Shown: positions 1 through 7,719 of the stretch, in pieces | How the letters are laid out: each line of letters starts with the position of its first letter | Numbering within the stretch: the stretch's first letter is position 1 | Assembly (NCBI GenBank): GCA_001795245.1 | Contig: MGOD01000051.1 | Location: 29,377-43,443, forward strand | Length of the DNA stretch: 14,067 bases | Source: Chloroflexi bacterium RBG_16_70_13 | GTDB taxonomy: Bacteria; Chloroflexota; Limnocylindria; Limnocylindrales; CSP1-4 | Reading direction: 5' to 3' | Notes under the pieces: generated by a model | Database searches by the model: none | The model's input: the letters and a program-made list of their open reading frames with translations, nothing else | Told to the model about the DNA's origin: nothing | Made by a program: the position numbers and the translations under genes

Positions 1-1357
1 CGATGACGTCCATGGCCGCGATGGCGCCCTCGATCGTGGTCGCCGCCCGGATCACGTCGGCGGCGGCGCGAGCACCGCCGGCCGCCATCTCCGCCGCCGT
101 CGCGTCGTCGACGGAGCGGAGGGCCGCCTCGACCTCCGCGTCGGTGACCGCCTCCATCCCAGCGGCGCGCGCCTCGGCCGCCGCAACGAGCGCGCCGACG
201 ACGTGGTGGGCGCTCCGGAAGGAAAGCCCGCGCCCGACGAGCGCGTCGGCGGCGGCCGTCGCCGTCGTGAAGCCCTCGCCGGCGGCGCCCCGCATCCGCC
301 GGGCGTCAATGGCCAGGGTATCGATGAGCCCGGCCATGATCCCGAGCGAGGCCTCGTATCCCGAGACCGCGGCGATGAGCGGAGGGATCGTCTCCTGGAG
401 GTCGCGCTGGTAGGTCAGCGGCAGGCCCTTGAGGATTCCGAGCACCGCCCCAGCGGCCGCGATCACCCGGGCTGCCCGTCCCCGCACCAGCTCGGCCGGA
501 TCCGGGTTTCGCTTGTTCGGCATCATCGAGCTGCCGGTCGAGAAGGCGTCGGCGACGCGAACGAACCCGAACGCCGGGTTCGACCACCACGTGATCTCCT
601 CGGCCAGGCGGGAAAGGTGCACCATCGAGAGGGCGACGGCCGCAAGAACCTCGACGACGAAGTCGCGATCCGAGACTGCGTCCATCGAGTTCGCCGTCAC
701 GCCCTCGAAGCCGAGCTCCCGGGCGGTCGCGTCGCGATCGAGAGGGTAGCCGGCGCCGGCGAGGGCACCCGAGCCGAGGGGCGAGACGTTCAGCCGGCGC
801 CGCGCGTCGGCGAGCCGGCTGCGATCGCGCTCGAGCATCTCGACGTAGGCCAGGAGGTGATGGGCCAGGAGGACGGGCTGGGCCGGCTGGTTATGGGTCG
901 TGCCGGGCAGGATCGCCCCGCCCTCCCGCTCGGCGAGCCCGACGAGCGCCCGCTCGAGGTCGATGATCGCGGGGTCGAGGCGGTCGATCGCCCGGCGTGT
1001 CCAGAGGCGCAGGTCCGTCGCCACCTGGTCGTTCCGCGACCGCCCGGTGTGGAGCTTCCTCGCCAGCGGCCCGATCCGCGCCTCGAGGGCCGCCTCGAGG
1101 TTCATGTGGACATCCTCGAGGGCGGGGTCCCAGGCGATCTCGCCGGCGTCGACCTCGGCCGCCAGGGTGCGCAGGCCGTCGACGAGCGCCTCGACCTCCG
1201 CAGCCGTCAGGATTCCCGCCCGGCCGAGGCCCCGCACGTGAGCGATCGAGCCCTCGATGTCGTCGCCGGCGAGCGCCGCGTCGACATCGATCGAGCGGGT
1301 GAACTCGACGACCCGCGCGTCCGTCTCGCCCCTGAACCGACCGCCCCAGCGCTGCAT
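1..1357 (-). CDS. argH: Argininosuccinate lyase (3' end cut by window edge)
   Basis: Cytoplasmic enzyme that splits argininosuccinate into arginine and fumarate, the last step of arginine synthesis. The frame is open from ATG at 1357 to the window edge: 452 codons without a stop, close to the usual ~460 residues, so only a few residues should be missing. Seen: N-terminal WGGRF at residues 4-8, the signature KLHTGRSRNDQVATD at 101-115, the catalytic-His region GTTHNQPAQP with His155, and the mobile loop GSSMMPNKRNPD at 275-286 carrying the catalytic Ser. The stretch between 155 and 275 also reads like ArgH (SPLGSGALAG, NSMDAVSDRDF). Two motif positions differ from the usual THLQ and MPQKKNP. 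A Shine-Dalgarno GGAGGT lies at 1366-1361, three bases before the ATG. It lies 87 bp downstream of galT on the same strand and may be co-transcribed, although arginine synthesis is unrelated to galactose use. A divergent ArgH-like lyase remains possible. Confidence 0.9.
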   Translation of the reverse strand, partial: MQRWGGRFRGETDARVVEFTRSIDVDAALAGDDIEGSIAHVRGLGRAGILTAAEVEALVDGLRTLAAEVDAGEIAWDPALEDVHMNLEAALEARIGPLARKLHTGRSRNDQVATDLRLWTRRAIDRLDPAIIDLERALVGLAEREGGAILPGTTHNQPAQPVLLAHHLLAYVEMLERDRSRLADARRRLNVSPLGSGALAGAGYPLDRDATARELGFEGVTANSMDAVSDRDFVVEVLAAVALSMVHLSRLAEEITWWSNPAFGFVRVADAFSTGSSMMPNKRNPDPAELVRGRAARVIAAAGAVLGILKGLPLTYQRDLQETIPPLIAAVSGYEASLGIMAGLIDTLAIDARRMRGAAGEGFTTATAAADALVGRGLSFRSAHHVVGALVAAAEARAAGMEAVTDAEVEAALRSVDDATAAEMAAGGARAAADVIRAATTIEGAIAAMDVI

Positions 1358-1444
1358 GCCACCTCCGCTGCGGATCGTACCGTGGGGATCGGACGGGCGA
1401 GGCCGGGACGCGCCGAGGTCAGGCGGCGACGGAGCGGGGCGGCG

Positions 1445-2611
1445 TCAGTCGCCGGTGCTGGGGGAACGCGCCGCTGTGTGCCGGGCGGTCCGGGCGTCGC
1501 GGCCGGGAATCGAGGCGTCCTCGGCGGGCCGATGAACAGGCGACGCGTTCCTGAGCTCCTCGGCCGCCTGCTCGGCGGTCAGGTCGCGCTGGGCCTCGGC
1601 CAGCAGCTCGTAGCCGACCATGAACTTGCGGACGTGGGCGCGCAGGAGGGGCGGCAGGAAGTGGGCGTGCAGCTGCCAGTGGGCCGCACTCTCGGGCGCA
1701 TCGGCACCGTTGCGGTCATCGCCGACGCCCAGGTCAAAGGGGGCCTGGTGCCAGCCCATCGAATACGGGAACGACAGCCCGAACAGGTTGTCGTAGCGGG
1801 TCAGGAGCCGGATGAGGATCCGGGACAGACTGTCGCGCTGGGCTGCGCCGAGATCGGGCAGCCGCTCCACCGGCCGGCGCGCCACGAGCAGCGTCTCGTA
1901 CGGCCAGGCCGCCCAGAACGGGACGACGACGAGCCAGTCGTCGTTGACCTCGACGACCCGCGGCCCATCGAGCTCCTGCGTGGCGTAGTTGAGGAGCAGG
2001 CGCCGCCCGGTGCGGGCGTGGTATCGACGCTGGGCCCCGTCCTCCTTGGCCGCCTCGCGGGGGAGCGCCGAGCCCGCCCAGACCTGGCCGTGCGGATGGG
2101 GGTTCGATGCCCCCATGATCTGGCCCCGGTTCTCGAAGACCTGGACCCACCGGAAGCGGCGACCGAGCTCGGCCGTCTCGTCGGCCCAGACGTCGACCAC
2201 CCGCCCGACCGCCTCGGCCCCCATGAGCGCGAGCGTGAGGTCGTGGCGGGGGCTGAAGCACAGGACATGACAGGCGCCCGCCTCGCCCTCGGCGCGGAGC
2301 AGCCCGACCTCGATCCGGTCGGTCGGCGTGTCCGGGTGGAGGGCCGAGAAGTCGTTCGTGAAGACGAACGTCGACTCGTACTCGGGGTTGCGCTCGCCGT
2401 TCGCCCGGACATTGCCGGGACAGAGATAGCAGCCCGGGTCGAACACCGGCGAGGCATCCCGGGGGTGCGTCTCCTTGCGGCCCTGCCACGGGCGCCGCGT
2501 GCGCCCGGCGGACACGAGGAGCCACTCGTCGATGAGCGGATTGAAGCGCCGGTGCGGCTCGGTCCGGAGCCGGTCGAATGCCTCGCCGTCCGGCTCGTGC
2601 CGCTCGCTCAT
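1445..2611 (-). CDS. galT: Galactose-1-phosphate uridylyltransferase
   Basis: Second Leloir step: swaps UMP between UDP-glucose and galactose-1-phosphate, giving UDP-galactose and glucose-1-phosphate in the cytoplasm. The product is 388 aa. Zinc ligands are visible as CYLC (Cys61, Cys64), His123 in FSPRHD and His172. The active-site motif NPHPHGQVW is at 170-178, with nucleophilic His174. The second metal site is formed by Glu213 and HWQLHAHF (His311, His315, His317). The family C-terminal motif KFMVGYELLAEAQRDLT is at 329-345. The frame is open further upstream to 2797, but that part overlaps deoR and is low-complexity Arg/Pro; MSERHEPD at 2611 is the sensible start. Its ATG overlaps the deoR TGA as ATGA (2611-2608), so translation is probably coupled to the repressor gene. 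About 20 Ala/Arg/Thr-rich residues form an unconserved C-terminal tail. Confidence 0.95.
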   Translation of the reverse strand: MSERHEPDGEAFDRLRTEPHRRFNPLIDEWLLVSAGRTRRPWQGRKETHPRDASPVFDPGCYLCPGNVRANGERNPEYESTFVFTNDFSALHPDTPTDRIEVGLLRAEGEAGACHVLCFSPRHDLTLALMGAEAVGRVVDVWADETAELGRRFRWVQVFENRGQIMGASNPHPHGQVWAGSALPREAAKEDGAQRRYHARTGRRLLLNYATQELDGPRVVEVNDDWLVVVPFWAAWPYETLLVARRPVERLPDLGAAQRDSLSRILIRLLTRYDNLFGLSFPYSMGWHQAPFDLGVGDDRNGADAPESAAHWQLHAHFLPPLLRAHVRKFMVGYELLAEAQRDLTAEQAAEELRNASPVHRPAEDASIPGRDARTARHTAARSPSTGD

Positions 2612-3435
2612 CTCGCAGCCGCGATGCCGCTCGAGTCGGGCGATCCGGCCAACCCCGCGGCGGTGGGGTTGGTGAGGATCAGCTCGCGGACCTCGCGCCC
2701 GAGGGCAACGCGGGCGTCGGCATCGAGGCCCACGTCGCTGATCAGGACGTCGGCCTGGTCGAGGCCGGCGATCGAGCTGATCCCGATGACCCCCCACTTC
2801 GTGTGGTCGGCGACGACGACGAGCCGGCGCCCGGCCTCGACGAGCGCCCGGTCGGTCTCGGCCTCGAGCAGGTTGGGAGTCGTGAAGCCCGAATGGGGGT
2901 CCATCCCGTGGACGCCCATGAATACGAGGTCGACGTGGATCGTCCGGAGGGCTGCCACGGCAAACGGGCCGACGAGCGCGTCGCTCGGCGTCCGCACCCC
3001 GCCGGTCACGATGATCGTCTGGTCCGGCCGGCCCATCCGGTACAGCACGTCGGAGACGGGAACGGAGTTCGTGACGACGGTCAGGCCGGCGACCTCGGTC
3101 AGCCGCCGGGCCAGGGCATACGTCGTCGTGCCGGCCGACAGGGCGATGGCCATGCCCGGCGTCACGAGCTCGGCGGCGGCCGCGGCGATACCGCCTTTCT
3201 CAGCCAGCTGCAGCTCCGACTTCACGACGAAGCCGGGCTCGAAGAGGGAGCTCCCCCCGGTGACCGTCGCGCCGCCATGAACCTTCTCGATCAGCCCCTG
3301 CTGGTGGAGGAGCTCCAGGTCCCGGCGGACGGTCATGTCGGAGACGGACAGGTCGCGAGCCAGCTCCGCCACGCGGGCGGCACCGTCCTCGCGAACGCGT
3401 TCCAGGATGTACGTCTGGCGCTGACGAGGGAGCAC
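2608..3435 (-). CDS. DeoR/GlpR-family sugar-responsive repressor
   Basis: Predicted cytoplasmic DNA-binding regulator of 275 aa, the normal size for the DeoR family. An N-terminal helix-turn-helix spans about residues 22-43 (VAELARDLSVSDMTVRRDLE), followed by the family hallmark GLIEKVHGGA at 47-56. The C-terminal sugar-phosphate-sensing domain shows LSAGTTTYALAR at 99-110, TGGV at 144-147, GVHGMDP at 174-180 and DHTKWG at 210-215. The start is GTG, with GGGAGG about 12 bases upstream. It is the first gene of a minus-strand unit with galT and diverges from the transporter/glycosidase operon. This context suggests it represses the locus until a galactose-derived sugar phosphate accumulates. 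The effector and target sites are inference; the family call is firm. Confidence 0.93.
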   Translation of the reverse strand: MLPRQRQTYILERVREDGAARVAELARDLSVSDMTVRRDLELLHQQGLIEKVHGGATVTGGSSLFEPGFVVKSELQLAEKGGIAAAAAELVTPGMAIALSAGTTTYALARRLTEVAGLTVVTNSVPVSDVLYRMGRPDQTIIVTGGVRTPSDALVGPFAVAALRTIHVDLVFMGVHGMDPHSGFTTPNLLEAETDRALVEAGRRLVVVADHTKWGVIGISSIAGLDQADVLISDVGLDADARVALGREVRELILTNPTAAGLAGSPDSSGIAAAR

Positions 3436-3460
3436 GGACGCTGGGCACCTCCCGGACGAG

Positions 3461-3516
3461 AGTATGACTGACGGGCGACGCGCCTACAGACTGCGCCACG
3501 AACCACCGAAAGTCAA
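3461..3516 (-). promoter_or_regulatory. Possible deoR-galT promoter elements (weak)
   Basis: Reading the minus strand, a TTGACT (3516-3511) resembles a -35 box, and 17 bases on is CAGTCT (3493-3488), a poor -10. Closer to the gene, CATACT (3466-3461) matches four of six -10 bases and would give a short leader of about 20 nt containing the GGGAGG ribosome site, but it has no good -35. One of these probably drives deoR; I cannot choose. Confidence 0.2.
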
Positions 3517-3520
3517 CGTG

Positions 3521-3532
3521 ATCGCACGCGAT
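3521..3532. repeat. Short palindrome ATCGC-ac-GCGAT in the divergent intergenic region
   Basis: A perfect 5-bp inverted repeat with a 2-base centre, ATCGCACGCGAT, lies midway between deoR and the transporter operon. It is about 26 bp upstream of the plus-strand -35 box. This is a plausible position for an activator or second regulator site, or for a cooperative repressor site. Such a short palindrome can also occur by chance in GC-rich DNA. Confidence 0.3.
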
Positions 3533-3557
3533 TGTGGCGGAACGTGCCGACTTCGGC

Positions 3558-3586
3558 TTGACATCGGGCCCTGACTGCCACAAACT
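3558..3586 (+). promoter_or_regulatory. Sigma70-type promoter for the galactoside operon
   Basis: A perfect TTGACA -35 box is at 3558-3563. After a 17-base spacer, CAAACT at 3581-3586 is a three-of-six match to the -10 consensus. Transcription would start near 3593, leaving a leader of about 65 nt before the lipoprotein ATG. The region is visibly less GC-rich than the flanking genes. The -10 overlaps the CAAAC/GTTTG repeat cluster, so the promoter looks repressible. Confidence 0.5.
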
Positions 3587-3610
3587 CCTGTTTGGTCCTG
3601 TCGGTTTGTG
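3579..3610. promoter_or_regulatory. Candidate DeoR operator: CAAAC/GTTTG repeat cluster
   Basis: Three half-sites lie within 32 bp: CAAAC at 3581-3585, GTTTG at 3590-3594 and GTTTG at 3604-3608. The first two form a hyphenated palindrome with a 4-base centre. The first and third extend to a perfect 7-bp inverted repeat, CACAAAC (3579-3585) and GTTTGTG (3604-3610). The cluster covers the proposed -10 box and the transcription start. Several DeoR-family repressors are known to use multiple short T/A-rich half-sites. Assignment to the adjacent DeoR protein is inference from position. Confidence 0.45.
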
Positions 3611-3642
3611 TTCGTCCCAGCCGACGCTTGGCGACCGCATTT

Positions 3643-3650
3643 GGAGGAGA
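3643..3650 (+). promoter_or_regulatory. Ribosome binding site fixing the lipoprotein start
   Basis: GGAGGAGA lies 9 bases before the ATG at 3660. The same frame is open up to a GTG at 3534, but the extra 42 codons cross the proposed promoter and operator and have no comparable ribosome site. This element therefore decides the start. Confidence 0.7.
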
Positions 3651-3659
3651 GCCGCTTTG

Positions 3660-5045
3660 ATGGCAGAACTCAGAACGCCGCGCGAGCCAGGCGACTGGAC
3701 GATCGCGCGCCCACCGCGCCGGCGCACGCCGGCCCGGATCCTCGTCTTCGCCGCCGCGTTCATGCTCATCGCGACCGCGTGCGGCGGAGGCGCCACCCCG
3801 TCCCCGACCTCGCAGCCCACGGCGAGCCAGCCCGGCGAGTCCGTGGCCCCGACCGACGCCGGACCGCTCGGCGAGGTCACGATCGGATCGAACTACTCGG
3901 ACCAGGTCCCCAAGGACGCCTTCCAGGCGATGATGGACTACTGCGCCGGAGAGGCGAACGTCACGCCGAAGATCAACACGGTCGAGCACGGCGCCTTCCA
4001 GGACAGCCTGAACTCGTACCTCCAGGGCACCCCGGACGACGTCTTCACGTGGTTCGCCGGGTACCGCATGCGGTTCTTCGCGGCGCAGGGCCTCTCGACC
4101 CCCATCTCCGACGTATGGGAGACGGCAGGGGCCAACTACTCGGACGCCTTCAAGCAGGCGTCGACGGGTGACGACGGCGAGCAGTACTTCATCCCGATGT
4201 ACAACTACCCGTGGGTCGTCATCTACCGCAAGAGCCTGTTCGCCGACAACGGCTACACGATCCCGACGACCTGGGCCGAGTTCAAGACCCTGGCCGCCGA
4301 CATCCAGGCCGACGCTCTCGTCCCGCTTGCCTTCGCCGACAAGGACGGCTGGCCGGCGATGGGCACCTTCGATATCCTCAACATGCGCCAGAACGGCTAC
4401 CAGTTCCACGTCGACCTCATGGCCGGCAAGGAGAAGTGGACGGACTCGCGGGTGAAGGATGTCTTCAACCTCTGGAAGGAGCTCCTGCCCTTCACCCAGC
4501 CGAACGCCCTCGGGCGGACCTGGCAGGAGGGTGCCCAGTCGATGATCAACAAGGAAGCCGCGATGTACTTCCTTGGGACCTTCGCGGGCGAGCAGGCGGC
4601 CGACCCGGCGGTCCACGATGACCTCGACTTCTTCCCGTTCCCGGTCCTCGGGAACGAGTGGGACAGCGAGCTTGCCATCGATGCGCCGATCGACGGCCTC
4701 ATGCTGAGCAAGGCGCCGGCGAACCCCGAGGCGGCCAAGGCCCTCCTCGCCTGCGTGGCGACCGGTCCCGCCCAGCTCGAGTTCCTCGCGTCCAGCCCGA
4801 ACAACGTGGCGGCCGCCAAGGACGCCGACACGAGCAGCTACTCGCCGTTCCAGAAGAAGATGGCCGAGATCATCGGGAACTCCAAGGCCATCGCCCAGTT
4901 CCTCGATCGTGACACCCGCCCGGACTTCGCCGGCGGCAACGGCATGCAGGCGTTCCTGCAGAACTTCCTCAACGACCCCGACCAAGACCTGGACACGTTC
5001 CTCGGAACGATCCAGTCCTTCTACGACTCGCTGCCCCCGCAGTGA
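3660..5045 (+). CDS. ABC sugar-binding lipoprotein (CUT1 family)
   Basis: Extracellular solute-binding protein, 461 aa, the usual size for carbohydrate-binding family 1. It has a rather long basic n-region (residues 1-26, including PPRRR), a hydrophobic segment ILVFAAAFMLIATA at 27-40 and lipid-anchored Cys41. A Gly/Ser/Thr/Pro-rich linker runs to about residue 70. The mature domain follows, with many aromatic residues typical of sugar sites (for example DDVFTWFAGYRMRFF and YNYPWVVIYRKSLF) and a C-terminal SKAPANPEAAKALLA stretch common in this family. It is the first gene of the plus-strand operon, followed 24 bp later by the permease pair. Two galactosidases downstream suggest an alpha- and/or beta-galactoside ligand. 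The exact sugar cannot be read from sequence. Confidence 0.92.
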   Translation: MAELRTPREPGDWTIARPPRRRTPARILVFAAAFMLIATACGGGATPSPTSQPTASQPGESVAPTDAGPLGEVTIGSNYSDQVPKDAFQAMMDYCAGEANVTPKINTVEHGAFQDSLNSYLQGTPDDVFTWFAGYRMRFFAAQGLSTPISDVWETAGANYSDAFKQASTGDDGEQYFIPMYNYPWVVIYRKSLFADNGYTIPTTWAEFKTLAADIQADALVPLAFADKDGWPAMGTFDILNMRQNGYQFHVDLMAGKEKWTDSRVKDVFNLWKELLPFTQPNALGRTWQEGAQSMINKEAAMYFLGTFAGEQAADPAVHDDLDFFPFPVLGNEWDSELAIDAPIDGLMLSKAPANPEAAKALLACVATGPAQLEFLASSPNNVAAAKDADTSSYSPFQKKMAEIIGNSKAIAQFLDRDTRPDFAGGNGMQAFLQNFLNDPDQDLDTFLGTIQSFYDSLPPQ

Positions 5046-5069
5046 GCCGCTGACCCCACGATCGAGCCC

Positions 5070-6050
5070 GTGACTGCCTCAGCCAATCGCGGGCTCGGCG
5101 AACCGGCGGCGCCGTCCGGGCGTCGCCGGTTCGGATTCTCGCGGGGCGCTGCCCGGCGGCGGTTCAGCCTCCTGACCCGGCGGGACAAGCTGGTCCTCGG
5201 CCTGATGGTCGGGATTCCGACCTTCATTCACGTCTTCTTCATCTGGCTGCCGACGATCGCCTCGGGCGTCCTGTCGTTCACCTCGTGGAACGGGATCGGC
5301 CTCGACAAGATCAGGTTCATCGGCCTGAAGAACTACACCGATCTCTTCACCGGGGTCTATCCGCCGTTCTGGCCGGCGATCCAGCACAACCTCATCTGGC
5401 TGGCCGTGTTCACCTTCGTCGCGACCCCGATCGGGATCTTCTTCGCCGTCCTCCTCGACAAGGAGATCCGCGGGACCCGGATCTACCAGAGCGCGCTCTA
5501 CCTCCCGGTCGTCCTGTCGCTGGCGATCGTCGGGTTCATCTGGCAGCTCATCTACTCGCCCGACCAGGGGCTCATCAACAGCCTTCTCGGCACGGCGAAG
5601 ACTCCGGACGCGACCGACTGGCTCGGCGACCGCTCGATCAACCTGTGGATGATCCTGATCGCCGCGGGCTGGCGCCACGTCGGCTACATCATGGTCCTCT
5701 ACCTGGCCGGCCTGAAGTCGGTCGACCCGAACCTCAAGGAAGCCGCCGCGATCGATGGAGCGACCGAGACCCAGACGTTCTTCCGAGTGGTGTTCCCCGT
5801 CCTTCGCCCGATCAATCTCGTCGTGATCGTCATCACCGTCATCGAGTCGCTCCGGGCGTTCGACCTCGTCTTCATCACGAACCGCGGGCTCAACGGCCTC
5901 GAGCTCCTGTCGGTCCTGGTCACGAACAACATCATCGGCGAGGCCAGCCGGATCGGGTTCGGGTCCGCGATCGCGATGATCCTGCTCGTCGTCTCGGTCG
6001 GGCCGATCATCTACTACCTCACCCGCTCCCTGCGGGCGGAGCAGGCATGA
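5070..6050 (+). CDS. ABC sugar permease 1 (MalF/UgpA-like, CUT1)
   Basis: Inner-membrane permease subunit of 326 aa with about six transmembrane segments, roughly at residues 40-64, 106-130, 142-163, 192-214, 248-270 and 298-318. The ATPase-docking EAA loop is clear as LKEAAAIDGATETQTFFRVV at 222-241. A basic cytoplasmic N-terminus of about 35 residues precedes the first helix. The start is GTG at 5070, and the ribosome site upstream is poor, so the exact start is less sure than the frame. Its TGA overlaps the ATG of the next permease (ATGA, 6047-6050). No ATPase gene is present in the window, so the pair probably uses a shared MsmK/UgpC-type ATPase encoded elsewhere, as is common for CUT1 systems. 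Confidence 0.93.
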   Translation: MTASANRGLGEPAAPSGRRRFGFSRGAARRRFSLLTRRDKLVLGLMVGIPTFIHVFFIWLPTIASGVLSFTSWNGIGLDKIRFIGLKNYTDLFTGVYPPFWPAIQHNLIWLAVFTFVATPIGIFFAVLLDKEIRGTRIYQSALYLPVVLSLAIVGFIWQLIYSPDQGLINSLLGTAKTPDATDWLGDRSINLWMILIAAGWRHVGYIMVLYLAGLKSVDPNLKEAAAIDGATETQTFFRVVFPVLRPINLVVIVITVIESLRAFDLVFITNRGLNGLELLSVLVTNNIIGEASRIGFGSAIAMILLVVSVGPIIYYLTRSLRAEQA

Positions 6051-6967
6051 CCGTCACCACCGCCGAGCCGCCGGCCGCCCTGGCCACCGCGGTCGCCCTG
6101 CGCCACCGGCGGACGCCGCCGCAGCGAGTCGTCCTCCAGGGCTTCCTGATCCTGACGAGCCTCGTCTGGATGGCGCCGATCCTGTGGGCCGTCTACACCT
6201 CGCTTCGACCATACGCCGAGACGGCTCGCCTGGGCTACGTGTCGATCGGCGGGATCTACAACCTCGACAACTTCGTCAACTCGTGGAACGGCGCGGAGCT
6301 GCCGAAGTACTTCCTCAACACCCTGATCATCGTCGTGCCGGCGGTCATCCTGACGCTCTTCCTCGCGTCCATGGTCGCGTTTGCCGTGTCGCGCTACAGC
6401 TGGCGCCTCAACCTCCTGCTGCTGATGGTCTTCACGGCCGGGAATCTCCTGCCCCAGCAGGTCGTGATCACGCCGCTCTACCGGATCTACCTGCTGGTCC
6501 TGGGGATCCCGGAGCCGCTATCAGACAACGGGCGCCTCTACGACCAGTATCTCGGCATCATGATCATCCACATCGCCTTCCAGCTGGGGTTCTGCACGTT
6601 CGTCCTCAGCAACTACATGAAGACCATCCCGCGGGAGCTGAACGAGGCCGCGGTCGTCGACGGCGCCGGGGTCTTCCGGACCTACCGCGAGATCATCCTG
6701 CCGCTCTGCCGGCCGCCCCTGGCGGCCCTGGCGACCCTCCAGTTCACCTGGATCTACAACGATTTCTTCTGGGCCCTCATCCTGATGCGCACCGGCGACA
6801 AGCTCCCGATCACCTCGGCCCTCAACAACCTCAAGGGCCAGTTCTTCGTCGACAACAACCTGATCGCGGCCGGGTCGATCCTCGTGGCGCTGCCGACGCT
6901 GATCGTCTTCTTCGTCCTCCAGAAGCAGTTCATCCGCGGGCTGACGCTCGGCTCGACGAAGGGCTGA
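6047..6967 (+). CDS. ABC sugar permease 2 (MalG/UgpE-like, CUT1)
   Basis: Second permease subunit, 306 aa, partner of the gene before it. Hydrophobic segments lie roughly at residues 28-50, 89-113, 121-143, 168-190, 225-247 and 272-292. The EAA loop reads LNEAAVVDGAGVFRTYREII at 198-217. The start is the ATG in the 4-nt ATGA overlap with permease 1, preceded by GGCGGAG at 6035-6041. The overlap implies matched synthesis of the two subunits. The C-terminus QKQFIRGLTLGSTKG is typical of MalG-type permeases. The beta-galactosidase gene begins 8 bp after the stop. Confidence 0.93.
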   Translation: MTVTTAEPPAALATAVALRHRRTPPQRVVLQGFLILTSLVWMAPILWAVYTSLRPYAETARLGYVSIGGIYNLDNFVNSWNGAELPKYFLNTLIIVVPAVILTLFLASMVAFAVSRYSWRLNLLLLMVFTAGNLLPQQVVITPLYRIYLLVLGIPEPLSDNGRLYDQYLGIMIIHIAFQLGFCTFVLSNYMKTIPRELNEAAVVDGAGVFRTYREIILPLCRPPLAALATLQFTWIYNDFFWALILMRTGDKLPITSALNNLKGQFFVDNNLIAAGSILVALPTLIVFFVLQKQFIRGLTLGSTKG

Positions 6968-6975
6968 GCACCGCG

Positions 6976-7719
6976 ATGGCGGTGACCCATCCCTGGGCGG
7001 ACCCGGGACTCTCGTCCCGCGGCCGCCTGCCGATGCACGCGGTCGCTCACGACGACCGGATCAGCCTCGACGGACGCTGGCGCTTCCAGCTCCTGCGGCG
7101 CCCGACGGACGCGCTCCGCGAGGCCTGGTCCGACGCCGAGGTCCCCGGCTGCTGGACGATGCAGGGCACCTGGGATCGGCCGATCTACACGAACGTCCAG
7201 ATGCCCTTCCCGGGCCAGCCGCCGAGACCGCCGGACGACAACCCGACCGGGGTCTACGAGCGGTCGTTCGAGCTGCCGGCGGCGTGGGCCGGGCGGCGCG
7301 TCGTCCTGTCGGTCGGGGCCGCCGAGAGCGTCCTCATCGTGACCCTCAACGGGATCGAGGTCGGGGTCAGCAAGGACTCTCACCTGGCCGCTGAGTTCGA
7401 GATCAGCGACCTCATCCGGCCCGGGTCGAACGACCTTCGGCTGACGGTCGTGAAATGGTCGGACGCGACGTTCGTCGAGGACCAGGACCAGTGGTGGCAC
7501 GGCGGGATCACCCGCCCGGTGAGCCTCTTCGCCACGGACCCGACCCACCTCGCCGACCTCGTGGTGCGGTCGGGCCTGGCCGACGACGGCCGAAGCGGGA
7601 CGCTCGAGCTCGAAGTGGTCGTCGGTTGGGAGGGCGGCACATCCCGTCCTGGCTGGTCTGTCGCGGCGACGCTGACCGGGCCCGGCCTGACCGAGCCGCT
7701 CCGGCTCCAGGCGAGGTGA
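6976..7719 (+). CDS. lacZ: Beta-galactosidase, N-terminal part (GH2; frame broken)
   Basis: Amino-terminal 247 residues of a LacZ-type beta-galactosidase. It holds the GH2 sugar-binding jelly-roll: RLPMHA at 17-22, SLDGRWRF at 30-37, VPGCWTMQG at 56-64, then VYERSFELP at 93-101. The substrate-contact motif EDQDQWWHGGITRPV at 168-182 includes Asp171, equivalent to Asp201 of E. coli LacZ. The frame ends at TGA 7717-7719 inside the second domain, and the rest of the enzyme continues in the -1 frame. Third-position G/C bias favours this frame up to about 7713 and the other from about 7710, so the break is near 7708-7718. The two parts total about 1018 aa, the normal LacZ length. There is no signal peptide, so the enzyme is cytoplasmic. 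Probable causes are a one-base deletion or an assembly error. Confidence 0.88.
   Translation: MAVTHPWADPGLSSRGRLPMHAVAHDDRISLDGRWRFQLLRRPTDALREAWSDAEVPGCWTMQGTWDRPIYTNVQMPFPGQPPRPPDDNPTGVYERSFELPAAWAGRRVVLSVGAAESVLIVTLNGIEVGVSKDSHLAAEFEISDLIRPGSNDLRLTVVKWSDATFVEDQDQWWHGGITRPVSLFATDPTHLADLVVRSGLADDGRSGTLELEVVVGWEGGTSRPGWSVAATLTGPGLTEPLRLQAR

Noticed and set aside
1368..1444. A separate argH promoter (TACGAT near 1379-1384 on the minus strand)
   Set aside because: The hexamer fits a -10, but I see no -35 at proper spacing, and single hexamers are common by chance.
2612..2797. A 62-residue N-terminal extension of galT
   Set aside because: It overlaps deoR completely and is low-complexity Arg/Pro. 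The ATG at 2611 gives a normal GalT length and a standard ATGA overlap.
203..3280. A 1025-codon plus-strand open frame spanning argH, galT and deoR
   Set aside because: It is the antisense shadow of three well-recognised minus-strand genes. Its translation is Arg/Gly/Pro-rich without any domain, as expected from high-GC antisense frames.
3534..3659. An upstream GTG start for the sugar-binding lipoprotein
   Set aside because: It would place 42 residues over the promoter and operator and bury the signal peptide far inside the protein. GGAGGAGA before ATG 3660 is decisive.
3513..4985. Long minus-strand open frame opposite the lipoprotein gene
   Set aside because: Antisense shadow: the plus strand has a clear lipobox and solute-binding protein pattern, while the minus translation is Arg/Val/Gly-rich without domain features.
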